Shown: positions 56,249 through 64,000 of the stretch, piece after piece | How the letters are laid out: every line of letters begins with the position of its first letter | Numbering within the stretch: position 1 is the stretch's first letter | Assembly (NCBI RefSeq): GCF_024055795.1 | Contig: NZ_JAMXMY010000005.1 | Span: forward strand, 124,001-188,000 | Direction: 5' to 3' | Length of the DNA: 64,000 nucleotides | Source of the DNA: Actinoallomurus purpureus | GTDB lineage: Bacteria > Actinomycetota > Actinomycetes > Streptosporangiales > Streptosporangiaceae | Made by a program: the position numbers and the translations under genes | Notes under the pieces: generated by a model | What the model saw: the letters and a program-made list of their open reading frames with translations, nothing else | What the model was told of the DNA's origin: nothing | Database searches by the model: none

Positions 56249-58504
56249 GTGGCGAACGATGGCGGGGGGCCCGGGACCGCTCCCCAGATCCCCGGGATGG
56301 ACGACGTGACGGCCGTCGTCTCCGAGGCGGGCCCGCGCGCCGCACGCAAGACGTCGCGGAAGGGCGCGCGGCAGCCCGCGGAGACGCTGAAAGTCGCGAG
56401 GGTCGCCGTCGACGTGTCCCTGCCGCACCTGGACCGGCCGTTCGACTATCTGGTCCCGTCCGACCTGGACGAGAAGGCCGTGCCCGGCTGCCGGGTGCGG
56501 GTGCGGTTCGCCGGTCAGCTGGTCGACGGGTTCCTGCTGGAGCGGGTCGAGGACAGCGAGCACGACGGGCGACTGTCCTTCCTCGAGCGCGTGATCTCCC
56601 CCGAACCGGTGCTGACCCCCGAGATCGCCGCGCTCGCCCGGGAGGTTGCCGACCGGTACGCGGGCACCCTCGCCGACGTGCTGCGTCTGGCCGTCCCGCC
56701 CCGCCACGCCCGCGTCGAGGCGGAGCGTAAGGAGACCGCGCCGAAGGCGGGCGACGCCGGTCAGGACGCGGAGCCGGAGGCTGGAGACACCGGTCCGGGT
56801 GCGCAGCGGCAGACGGCCGCGACGGAGAACCGCGACGTCGGTCAGGAGGCGGGCGCGGAGCGCCCGGTGGCGGACGATGGCGCCGCCGGGCGGGACGTCG
56901 CCCTGGAGCGGCCGACGGTCGAGGTCGACGCCGTCCGTCCGGGCCGGGACGTGGGGGCGTGCGCCGATCCGGGGCCGTGGGAGGCCTATCGGGCAGGGCC
57001 GTCCTTCCTCGCCGCCCTGATGGAGGCGCGGGCTCCCCGCGCGGTCTGGACCGCCCTTCCGGGGACGGACTGGACCGCCTTCGCCGCCCGCGCGGCGCGG
57101 GCCGCGCTGGACGGCGGACGCGGAGTCCTGATCGTGGTGGCCGACGGCCGCGAGGTGGCGCGGGTGGACACGGCCCTGCAGACGGCCCTGGGTCCCGGCC
57201 GGCACGTCGCGCTCACCGCCGAGCTCGGTCCGGCCGAGCGGTACCGCCGGTGGCTCACCATCTTGCGCGGCGAGGTGAAGGTCGTCGTCGGCACGCGCGC
57301 CGCGATGTTCGCGCCAGTGCGCGACCTCGGGCTCGTCGTTCTCTGGGACGACGGCGACGACGTCCACGCCGAGCCGCACGCGCCGTACCCGCACGCCCGC
57401 GAGGTGCTCGCGCTGCGGGCTCACCGGGCCGGGGCGGGCGCGCTGATCGGCGGCTTCACGCGCACGACCGACGGCACGCAGCTCGTCGAGGCCGGCTGGG
57501 CGCATCCGCTGGTCCCTGACCGGGATCGGCTGCGCCGGTCGATGCCGTACGTCCGGCCCGCCGGTGACGACGCCGAACTGGCCCGTGACGAGGCCGCCCG
57601 CACGGCACGGCTGCCGCACCTGGCGTTCCGGACGGCCCGGCAGGGGCTGGAGACGGGTCCGGTGCTCGTTCAGGTGCCGCGACGCGGCTACGTGCCGGCC
57701 CTGGCCTGCGCCCGCTGCCGGGGGCCCGCGCGCTGCCCGGAGTGCGAGGGTCCGCTCGCCCTCACCTCGGGACACGCCGCGCCGTACTGCCGGTGGTGCG
57801 GCCGCATCGCCGGGGCGTGGCAGTGCCCGGAGTGCGGGAGCGGGCACGTGCGGGCCGTCGTGGTCGGTGCCAGGCGCACGGCCGAAGAACTCGGCCGGGC
57901 CTTCCCCGGCGTCCCGATTCGCACCTCCGGCCGGGACGGCGTGCTGGCGTCGGTCGGCGCCGAACCCGCGCTGGTCGTCGCCACCCCCGGCGCCGAGCCG
58001 GTGCCCGCGGAGGGGTACGCCGCCGCGCTCCTGCTCGATGGGTGGGTGCTGCTCGGCCGCGCCGACCTGCGGGCCGGTGAGGAGGCGCTGCGCCGGTGGA
58101 CGAACGCCGCCGCGCTCGTCCGCTCGGGCGGGACCGTCGTCGTCCTCGCCGACGGCGCGTTGACCCCCGTGCAGTCGCTGATCCGCTGGGACCCGGTGAC
58201 GTTCGCCGAACGCGAGTTCGCCGAACGCCGGGAGCTCGGCTTCCCGCCCGCCGTGCGCATGGCGTCCCTGACCGGCGGCCCGCAGGCCGTCCGGGAGCTC
58301 GTGGAGGCGGCCGGCCTCCCCCCGGACGCCGAGGTGCTGGGGCCGGTCGAGGTCGGCGACGGCCAGGAGCGCGCGCTCGTCCGGGTGGACCGCGCCCGCG
58401 GCGCCGTGCTGGCCCGGTGCCTCAAGGCCGCCCAGGCGGCCCGGAGCGCGCGCAAGGCCACCGAGGTCGTCCGCGTCCAGATCGACCCGCTGGAACTCAT
58501 CTGA
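56249..58504 (+). CDS. priA: primosomal protein N' (PriA), helicase-degenerate actinobacterial form
   Basis: A 751-aa protein. The 3'-DNA-binding domain is present (VDVSLPHLDRPFDYLVPSDLDEKAVPGCRVRVRFAGQLVDGFLLE, about 52-105). A Gly/Ala/Glu-rich linker of about 80 residues follows (about 155-235). The helicase core lacks the usual GxTGSGKT; the aligned site reads WTALPGTDWTAF, and the DEEH box reads LWDDGDD. Zinc cysteines are kept: ACARCRGPARCPECEG and PYCRWCGRIAGAWQCPECGS. Actinobacterial PriA proteins are known to have lost ATPase motifs, so it probably acts as a structural replication-restart factor. GTG start. Confidence 0.9.
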   Translation: MANDGGGPGTAPQIPGMDDVTAVVSEAGPRAARKTSRKGARQPAETLKVARVAVDVSLPHLDRPFDYLVPSDLDEKAVPGCRVRVRFAGQLVDGFLLERVEDSEHDGRLSFLERVISPEPVLTPEIAALAREVADRYAGTLADVLRLAVPPRHARVEAERKETAPKAGDAGQDAEPEAGDTGPGAQRQTAATENRDVGQEAGAERPVADDGAAGRDVALERPTVEVDAVRPGRDVGACADPGPWEAYRAGPSFLAALMEARAPRAVWTALPGTDWTAFAARAARAALDGGRGVLIVVADGREVARVDTALQTALGPGRHVALTAELGPAERYRRWLTILRGEVKVVVGTRAAMFAPVRDLGLVVLWDDGDDVHAEPHAPYPHAREVLALRAHRAGAGALIGGFTRTTDGTQLVEAGWAHPLVPDRDRLRRSMPYVRPAGDDAELARDEAARTARLPHLAFRTARQGLETGPVLVQVPRRGYVPALACARCRGPARCPECEGPLALTSGHAAPYCRWCGRIAGAWQCPECGSGHVRAVVVGARRTAEELGRAFPGVPIRTSGRDGVLASVGAEPALVVATPGAEPVPAEGYAAALLLDGWVLLGRADLRAGEEALRRWTNAAALVRSGGTVVVLADGALTPVQSLIRWDPVTFAEREFAERRELGFPPAVRMASLTGGPQAVRELVEAAGLPPDAEVLGPVEVGDGQERALVRVDRARGAVLARCLKAAQAARSARKATEVVRVQIDPLELI

Positions 58505-58571
58505 GGGATTCCGGTGCCGAGACCTCCGTAGACTGGGGTCCCCAGCCCCAGAACGTCGAACGGAGCCGTAC

Positions 58572-59117
58572 GTGGCAGTCAAGCCCATCCGCCTCTTCGG
58601 TGACCCGGTCCTGCGGACTCCGGCGGATCCGGTCAAGGACTTCGACAAGGAGCTCCGGACGCTGGTCAAGGACCTGTCCGACACCATGCTCGACGCGCCG
58701 GGCGTCGGGCTGGCCGCGCCGCAGCTCGGCGTCGGGCTGCGGGTCTTCACCTACTACGTCGACGACCAGCTGGGCCACGTCGTCAACCCCACCCTCGACC
58801 TGTCGGACGAGCAGGAGGAGGGCGACGAGGGCTGCCTGTCGCTGCCGGGCCTCGCCTTCCCGACCAAGCGCGCCGTCGGCGTGGTCGCCAAGGGCTTCAA
58901 CATGTACGGCGAGCCGATCGTGCTGGAGGGCACCCACCTGCTGGCCCGCTGCGTCCAGCATGAGACCGACCACCTCGACGGCATCATCTTCATCGACCGG
59001 CTCGACACGGAGCAGCGCAAGACCGCGATGAAGGCGATCCGTGAGGCCGAGTGGTTCGGCGAGCCGAAGCCCATCGTGAAGGAGTCCCCGCACCGCACGT
59101 TCGGCAAGGCCCTGTGA
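58572..59117 (+). CDS. def: peptide deformylase
   Basis: A 181-aa metalloenzyme with the three motifs: [10 protein letters not shown] near residue 46, EGCLSLPG near residue 91 (Cys ligand) and [12 protein letters not shown] near residue 133 (two His ligands and catalytic Glu). It removes the formyl group from new proteins. GGAGCC lies before the GTG. It directly precedes fmt, whose product adds that formyl group to Met-tRNA. Confidence 0.94.
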   Translation: MAVKPIRLFGDPVLRTPADPVKDFDKELRTLVKDLSDTMLDAPGVGLAAPQLGVGLRVFTYYVDDQLGHVVNPTLDLSDEQEEGDEGCLSLPGLAFPTKRAVGVVAKGFNMYGEPIVLEGTHLLARCVQHETDHLDGIIFIDRLDTEQRKTAMKAIREAEWFGEPKPIVKESPHRTFGKAL

Positions 59118-59136
59118 GCGCGGACGGAGACCGCTA

Positions 59137-60063
59137 GTGCGTCTGGTATTCGCCGGAACCCCGGAGACCGCGGTGCCCGCCCTGGAGGCGCTGCTGAACT
59201 CCCGCCACGAGGTCGTCGCGGTCGTCACGCGGCCCGACGCGCCCGCCGGGCGCGGGCGCCGGCTCACGCCGAGCCCGGTCGCGGAGCGGGCTGCCGAGGC
59301 GGGCATCGAGATCCTCAAGCCCGCCAAGGTGAAGGAGCCGGAGTTCCAGGACCGGCTGCGCGCCATCGCGCCCGACTGCTGCCCGGTCGTCGCGTACGGC
59401 GCGCTGATCCCGCGCGCGGCGCTGGACATCCCGCGGCACGGCTGGGTCAACCTGCACTTCTCGCTGCTGCCCGCCTGGCGGGGCGCGGCGCCCGTCCAGC
59501 GCGCCGTGCTGCACGGCGACGACATCACCGGCGCGGCGACGTTCCAGATCGAGGAGGACCTCGACACCGGACCCGTGTACGGCGTCGTCACCGAGCCGAT
59601 CCTGCCCGAGGACACCAGCGGCGATCTGCTCGGCCGGCTGGCGCGGACGGGCGCGCACCTGCTGGTCGCGACGATGGACGGCATCGAGGACGGCAGCCTC
59701 GAGCCTCGCCCGCAGCCCGCCGACGGCGTCTCGCACGCCGCCAAGCTCACCCCGGACGACGCCAGGGTCGACTGGACCAAGCCGGCCCTGCACGTCGACC
59801 GGCTCGTCCGCGCCTGCACGCCGGCGCCGGGGGCCTGGACGACGTTCCGCGGTGAGCGGCTCAAGCTCGCGCCGGTGCGGCCCGCTCCCGACGCCGAGCC
59901 GCTCGCGGCCGGGCGCCTGCGGGTGACCAAGAAGGAGGTCTTCGCCGGCACCGGCACTCACCCGGTGCTGCTCGGGCAGGTCCAGCCGCAGGGCAAGCAG
60001 CGCATGGACGCCTCCGCCTGGGCGCGCGGCGTCCACCCGACCGATGAGGACGAACTGATCTGA
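59137..60063 (+). CDS. fmt: methionyl-tRNA formyltransferase
   Basis: A 308-aa enzyme: [18 protein letters not shown] at the N-terminus, [15 protein letters not shown] near 30, [13 protein letters not shown] near 82, and the catalytic [25 protein letters not shown] near 104-130 (Asn, His) with DLDTGPVYG (Asp) near 143. A C-terminal OB-like tRNA domain follows. It starts 19 bp after def; its TGA overlaps the ATG of rsmB. Confidence 0.95.
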   Translation: MRLVFAGTPETAVPALEALLNSRHEVVAVVTRPDAPAGRGRRLTPSPVAERAAEAGIEILKPAKVKEPEFQDRLRAIAPDCCPVVAYGALIPRAALDIPRHGWVNLHFSLLPAWRGAAPVQRAVLHGDDITGAATFQIEEDLDTGPVYGVVTEPILPEDTSGDLLGRLARTGAHLLVATMDGIEDGSLEPRPQPADGVSHAAKLTPDDARVDWTKPALHVDRLVRACTPAPGAWTTFRGERLKLAPVRPAPDAEPLAAGRLRVTKKEVFAGTGTHPVLLGQVQPQGKQRMDASAWARGVHPTDEDELI

Positions 60064-61454
60064 TGCCGCCCCGGCAACCCCGCCGCACGTCCGGCCAGGG
60101 AGACCGGCCGGACCGCCGGCCCGCGCAGCGGCCGCGCCGTCCGCGCGACCCCGTCCGCCGTACCGCGTTCGACGTCGTGCAGGCGGTCGACGACCGCGAC
60201 GCGTACGCCAACCTGCTGCTGCCGTCCCTGCTGCGCGAACGCGGGCTGACCGGCCGGGACGCCGCGCTGGCGACCGAGCTGACCTACGGCACCCTGCGCG
60301 GGCGCGGCACGTACGACGCGGTGCTCGACGTGTGCAGCGACCGCCCGGTGACCAAGATCGACCAGCCGCTGCTGAACGTCCTGAGGCTCGGCGCCCACCA
60401 GCTGCTGAGCACCCGCATCCCCCCGCACGCCGCCGTCGGTACGACCGTGGACCTGGCCCGTTCGGTGGCCGGTCCCGGCCAGGCCAAGTTCGCCAACGCG
60501 GTGCTGCGCAAGGTCGCCGCCCGTGACATGGACGCGTGGCTGGAGATCGTGGCGCCCGGGGACGAGACCGGGCGGCTCGCCGTCGTGCACAGCCACCCGC
60601 GCTGGATCGTGAACGCCCTGCGCGACGCGGTCGGACCGCAGGAGATCGAGGCACTGCTCGCCGCCGACAACCAGCGGCCCCGCGTCACGCTCGTCGCCCG
60701 GCCGGGCCGTGCGACCGTCGAGGAGCTCGGCGGTGAGCCCGCCGTGTACTCCCCGTACGCGGCGTACCTCGCCGAGGGCGACCCTGGCGCGATCCGCGCG
60801 GTCGCCGAGGGCCGCGCCGGGGTCCAGGACGAGGCGAGCCAGCTGGTCGCCCTCGCCCTCGCACGCGCCGCCATCGACGGCCCGGACCGCCGCTGGCTCG
60901 ACCTGTGCGCGGGACCGGGCGGCAAGGCCGGCCTGCTGTCGGGGCTGGCGGGCGAGCGCGGTGGGCACCTGCTCGCCTGTGACGTGCAGCCGCACCGCGC
61001 CCGGCTGGTGGCGGGGAGCGTGGACGCCGCCGGTGGGGTCGCCGTCGTGGACGGCACCCGGCCCGCCTGGCGGCCCGGCTCCTTCGACCGGGTGCTGGTC
61101 GACGCCCCGTGCACGGGTCTCGGAGCACTGCGCCGCAGGCCCGAGGCGCGCTGGCGGCGCGGCCCGGAGGCGGTCGCCGAGCTGGGCCCGCTGCAGCGGC
61201 GGCTGCTCACCTCGGCTCTGGAGTCCGTACGGCCCGGCGGCGTGGTCGCGTACGTCACCTGCTCGCCGCACCTGGCCGAGACCAGGGTCGTCGTCGACGA
61301 CGTCCTGCGCGGCCGTGACGACGTCGAGCGCCTGGACGCCCCCGCGCACCTCAAGGAGGTGCCCGGCCTGGGCGACGGCCCGTACGCGCAGTTCTGGCCG
61401 CACCGGCACGGCACCGACGCGATGTTCCTCGCCCTCCTGCGCCGCACCTCCTGA
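60063..61454 (+). CDS. rsmB: 16S rRNA (cytosine-967-C5)-methyltransferase
   Basis: A 463-aa protein with an N-terminal NusB-like domain (RRTAFDVVQAVDDRDAYANLLLPSLL..., about 35-170) and a SAM methyltransferase domain. SAM motif: WLDLCAGPGGKAGLLSGL near residue 279; the two RNA m5C cysteines are in DAPCTGLGALRRRPEARWRR near residue 345 and VTCSPHLAETR near residue 398. It methylates C967 of 16S rRNA. The basic, Pro-rich N-terminal 30 residues are extra. It follows fmt with a one-base overlap. Confidence 0.92.
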   Translation: MPPRQPRRTSGQGDRPDRRPAQRPRRPRDPVRRTAFDVVQAVDDRDAYANLLLPSLLRERGLTGRDAALATELTYGTLRGRGTYDAVLDVCSDRPVTKIDQPLLNVLRLGAHQLLSTRIPPHAAVGTTVDLARSVAGPGQAKFANAVLRKVAARDMDAWLEIVAPGDETGRLAVVHSHPRWIVNALRDAVGPQEIEALLAADNQRPRVTLVARPGRATVEELGGEPAVYSPYAAYLAEGDPGAIRAVAEGRAGVQDEASQLVALALARAAIDGPDRRWLDLCAGPGGKAGLLSGLAGERGGHLLACDVQPHRARLVAGSVDAAGGVAVVDGTRPAWRPGSFDRVLVDAPCTGLGALRRRPEARWRRGPEAVAELGPLQRRLLTSALESVRPGGVVAYVTCSPHLAETRVVVDDVLRGRDDVERLDAPAHLKEVPGLGDGPYAQFWPHRHGTDAMFLALLRRTS

Positions 61455-61516
61455 CCGTCCACGAGAGGGCGACCCGCCGGTCCCCGTCGGCGCCCGCGCC
61501 GGTGAGCCGGGCGGCG

Positions 61517-62800
61517 TCAGGCGGAGGCCGGCGCCGGTTCGCGGACCTTGGAGGTCAGGTCCGAGAGCACCTCGGTGGCGCGGTCGAGGGCGTCCGCGAT
61601 CCAGGGCAGGGCGAGCGGGTCCGGAGCGCCGAGGGCGGCGTCACGCTGCTCGGGCGTCTCCCCGTACAGCAGGCTGGTCGCCACGCGGATCCGCAGAGCG
61701 TCGGGCGGGTCGCCGAAAGCACTGCCCGGCAGCACACCGACGCCGTACTCCTCAAGGAGGAACTCCGCCAGGTCGGCGGACGTCTCGATCCCGTGCCGCT
61801 CGCGCAGGTCGTCGCGGCCCGGCCCGGAGAACTCCGGGTAGCAGTAGAAGCCGCCCTGCGGCGCCGCGACGCGCGTTCCGGCGTCGGCGAACCGTTCCGC
61901 CATCGCCGTCGCCACGGCCGCGTGCAGGCGGCGGCTCGCCGCGATCCGGCCGGTGATCTCCGGTGGCTCGCCGAAGGCGTACGCCGCCGCCTCCTGGACC
62001 GGACCGGACGCGCTCGACCAGATCTCGCTGGCCACCCCGGCGAGCCGGTCCCGCAGGCCGTGCAGCTCCTCGGGGAGCAGTGCCACCCCGATCCGCCAGC
62101 CCCCGAGCGCGAGGCTCTTGCTCAGCGCGGTGGTGATGACCGTACGCTCCGGCGCGAACCGCGCCGGGGACGGAAAGTCGGCGCCCTGGTCGAAGACCAG
62201 GTCACGGTAGATCTCGTCGGCGATGATCACCAGGTCCAGCTCGCGCGCGACCTCGCAGAGCCGGCGGACGGTGCCGGGACGGGCGAGCGTGCCCGTGGGG
62301 TTGTCGGGGAGGGTGACGACGACGCTGCGTACGTGGTGCCCCGCGGCGCGGGCCCGCGCGACCACGCCGGGCAGGGCGTCGGGGTCGGGAACGCCGCCCT
62401 CACCGGGGCGGATGGGGACGAAGACGGGCTCGGTGCCCAGCAGGCGGGTCTGAGCGGCGTAGCTGACCCAGCTGGGGCGCGGGACGACGACGCTTCCGCC
62501 GATCGCCAGCAGCAGGGCGTAGAGAAGAGGTTTGCTGCCGGGGCCGGCCACCACCAGACCGGGGTCGGCGGCCAGCCCGCGGCGGCGCCAGTACCCCGCG
62601 GCGGCGTTCCGCAGGGTGGTGCTGCCCGCGACCGGACCGTAGGCGCCGCGTCCGGCCGCCGCGCCGAGCCGGTTCTCGAGGGTCGGGTGGACGTTCAGGC
62701 CGGCCTCCCCGAAGGCCAGGTGAAGCACTGGCAGACCGGCCCGTCGTCTTTGTTCGAGCGCCTCGTTGGCGGCCAGAGTCGCGGATATTGCGACTGTCAT
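61517..62800 (-). CDS. class I/II (PLP) aminotransferase
   Basis: A 427-aa fold-type I enzyme: LPVLHLAFGEAGLNVHPTLENRLGAAAGRGAYGPVAG near 20-55, VVVTLPDNPTGTLARPGTVRRL near 160, IIADEIYRDLVFD near 192, and TTALSKSLALGGWRIGVALLP near 228, where Lys of SKS binds PLP and Arg of GGWR the carboxylate. Substrate unknown. It is divergent from a LysR-type gene 124 bp away, the usual arrangement of regulator and target. Confidence 0.87.
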   Translation of the reverse strand: MTVAISATLAANEALEQRRRAGLPVLHLAFGEAGLNVHPTLENRLGAAAGRGAYGPVAGSTTLRNAAAGYWRRRGLAADPGLVVAGPGSKPLLYALLLAIGGSVVVPRPSWVSYAAQTRLLGTEPVFVPIRPGEGGVPDPDALPGVVARARAAGHHVRSVVVTLPDNPTGTLARPGTVRRLCEVARELDLVIIADEIYRDLVFDQGADFPSPARFAPERTVITTALSKSLALGGWRIGVALLPEELHGLRDRLAGVASEIWSSASGPVQEAAAYAFGEPPEITGRIAASRRLHAAVATAMAERFADAGTRVAAPQGGFYCYPEFSGPGRDDLRERHGIETSADLAEFLLEEYGVGVLPGSAFGDPPDALRIRVATSLLYGETPEQRDAALGAPDPLALPWIADALDRATEVLSDLTSKVREPAPASA

Positions 62801-62923
62801 CTCATGACTCCAATGGAGCTGCTGGCGGAAGAGTGGTCGTTGCGGCGCGCGCCCCTCAATCGTTCAGCCATCCGGGGCATCACCACAAGCGAGGCTTTCC
62901 GCTGCTGTGCGTAAGATGAACTT

Positions 62924-63856
62924 ATGCTGGATGTCCGGCGGCTCCGTCTGCTGCGCGAGTTCGCCGAGCGCGGCAGCATCGCCGCGACGGCCAAGGCGCT
63001 GGGCTACACGGCCTCGGCCGTGTCCCAGCAGCTCGCCGTCCTCGAGCGGGAGGTCGGCGCGACGCTCCTCGACCGCACCGCGCGCAGCGCCGAGCTGACC
63101 GACGCCGGACGGCGGCTCGTCGGTCACGCCGAGCGCATCCTGCGGATGATCGAGTTCGCCGAGGCGGACATGGCCGAGCCGGAGCCCTCCGGGCATGTGG
63201 TGCTCACCGCCTTCCCCACGGCGGCCGTGGCGTTCGCACCGGCGCTCGCGCACAGCCTGCGCCGGCACTCGGGCCTGACGTTCCAGCTGCGCCAGACCTC
63301 CGGCGACGGCATGCCGCAGGTGCGCTCGGGCGAGGTGGACATCGCCCTGATCGACGACTGGACGGGCCGGCTGCCCACCCGTGGCGGCGGCAGCCTGCGG
63401 TTCACGGTGCTGATGCACGACCCGGTCGTCCTCGTCGTGCCGTCCGACCATTGGGCGGCGGACCCGGCCGTCCGGGTCGACCTGCGGCGCCTTCGCGAAG
63501 AGCCGTGGATGGCGGCGCCGCCCGGCGAGCCGTCCCGTGAGGCGTTCGACCGGCTCCTCGCCGACGTCGGCGGCGCGCCGTCGGTGCCGTGGGAGTTCGA
63601 GGGGCTCGGCACCATCCTCGCGCTGGTCGCCCGGGGCGTCGGCGTCGCCGCCGTGCCCAGCCTCACCCTGACCGCCGACATCCCGGGGATCGCCGTGCGG
63701 AGACTGCCGCGTGCGATGACCCGGTACGTCTACGCGGTCGTGCGGACCGCGAGCGTGCGCCGCCCGTCCGTCGCGGTCACCGTCGAGGCGCTGAAGTCCG
63801 CCGCCGCCGACCTCGACGCCCGGCGGACCGCCTCCCGCCGTCCCGAGGGCGACTGA
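62924..63856 (+). CDS. LysR-family transcriptional regulator
   Basis: A 310-aa regulator: winged [75 protein letters not shown] (2-75), then a substrate-binding domain from about residue 92. The ATG is six bases after TAAGAT, so the message may be leaderless. It probably controls the divergent aminotransferase gene through the shared 123-bp region (62801-62923). Confidence 0.88.
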   Translation: MLDVRRLRLLREFAERGSIAATAKALGYTASAVSQQLAVLEREVGATLLDRTARSAELTDAGRRLVGHAERILRMIEFAEADMAEPEPSGHVVLTAFPTAAVAFAPALAHSLRRHSGLTFQLRQTSGDGMPQVRSGEVDIALIDDWTGRLPTRGGGSLRFTVLMHDPVVLVVPSDHWAADPAVRVDLRRLREEPWMAAPPGEPSREAFDRLLADVGGAPSVPWEFEGLGTILALVARGVGVAAVPSLTLTADIPGIAVRRLPRAMTRYVYAVVRTASVRRPSVAVTVEALKSAAADLDARRTASRRPEGD

Positions 63857-63894
63857 CGACGGCTGCGGCGATCGTCTCTAGACTTGGGCGCATC

Positions 63895-64000
63895 ATGGCC
63901 GTGCAAATCGCTCCCAGCATCCTGTCCGCCGACTTCGCCCGTCTCGCGGACGAGGTGACGGCGGTGTCCAACGCCGACTGGATCCACGTCGACGTGATGG
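63895..64000 (+). CDS. rpe: ribulose-phosphate 3-epimerase, N-terminal part (cut by window edge)
   Basis: The first 35 codons, [20 protein letters not shown]..., ending at WIHVDVM, match the start of Rpe exactly in style: APSILSADF is the first strand and HVDVM the metal-site strand. It interconverts ribulose-5-phosphate and xylulose-5-phosphate. It follows rsmB at a short distance in many actinobacteria; here the aminotransferase/LysR pair lies between. Confidence 0.92.
   Translation, partial: MAVQIAPSILSADFARLADEVTAVSNADWIHVDVM

Overview
The window is a high-GC actinobacterial chromosome segment with dense, strongly GC3-biased genes, many GTG/TTG starts and many 1-4 nt start/stop overlaps. 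Gene order points to the Streptosporangiales/Thermomonosporaceae side of the Actinomycetota (inference). Two conserved blocks recalled from Mycobacterium and Streptomyces are joined here. The first is the pimB'-fadD15-SRPBCC-acyltransferase-DAHP synthase-Ser/Thr kinase-Rv2175c-idsA-metF neighbourhood. The second is bldD-pyrR-pyrBC-carAB-pyrD-pyrF-mihF-gmk-rpoZ-coaBC-metK-priA-def-fmt-rsmB-rpe. I see no transposases, integrases, CRISPR arrays, rRNA or tRNA genes, so this is mostly core genome with small accessory patches.

Layout. 1-11 kb: end of an M48 protease, an acetate-type transporter, PimB' mannosyltransferase, acyl-CoA synthetase, CutC, phosphoesterase, SRPBCC protein, ROK glucokinase, EEP hydrolase, RDD protein and an acyltransferase. 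11-16.5 kb: a phosphofructokinase with pyrophosphate-type residues and a DasR-like site upstream, ThiI, an EamA transporter and DAHP synthase; the last two each follow a tiny aromatic-containing leader ORF. 16.5-21.5 kb: a Mo-cofactor domain protein, then a LytS/LytTR two-component system joined to a sodium-solute symporter. 21.7-30.3 kb: endonuclease IV, PASTA kinase, TPP-riboswitch-controlled thiO-thiS-thiG, a FAD oxidoreductase, Rv2175c-like protein, ThiE and a small secreted protein. 30.4-36.1 kb: polyprenyl synthase, MetF, an accessory three-gene locus (Ala/His-rich protein, 107-aa protein, GNAT), YbaK deacylase and a HEPN protein behind a perfect LexA box.

36.4-47.6 kb holds divergent bldD and a complete pyrimidine operon (pyrR-B-C-carA-small membrane protein-carB-pyrK-pyrD-pyrF) in which almost every gene overlaps the next. 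47.8-51.7 kb holds mihF, gmk, rpoZ, coaBC and metK. 51.8-56.2 kb is a patch with an MBL hydrolase, an unusual P450, a 65-aa peptide ORF, an MmcQ-like protein, a 3'-truncated NUDIX gene and an unknown Cys-His protein. 56.2-64 kb: helicase-degenerate PriA, def, fmt, rsmB, an aminotransferase/LysR pair and the start of rpe.

The most interesting signals are regulatory: paired leaderless aromatic leader ORFs with an attenuator before DAHP synthase, a LexA box before the HEPN gene, a DasR-type palindrome before the phosphofructokinase, a BldD box on the bldD promoter, a PyrR loop, and a TPP aptamer that contains the thiO ribosome binding site. All identifications come from reading the sequence and family knowledge; no searches were run.
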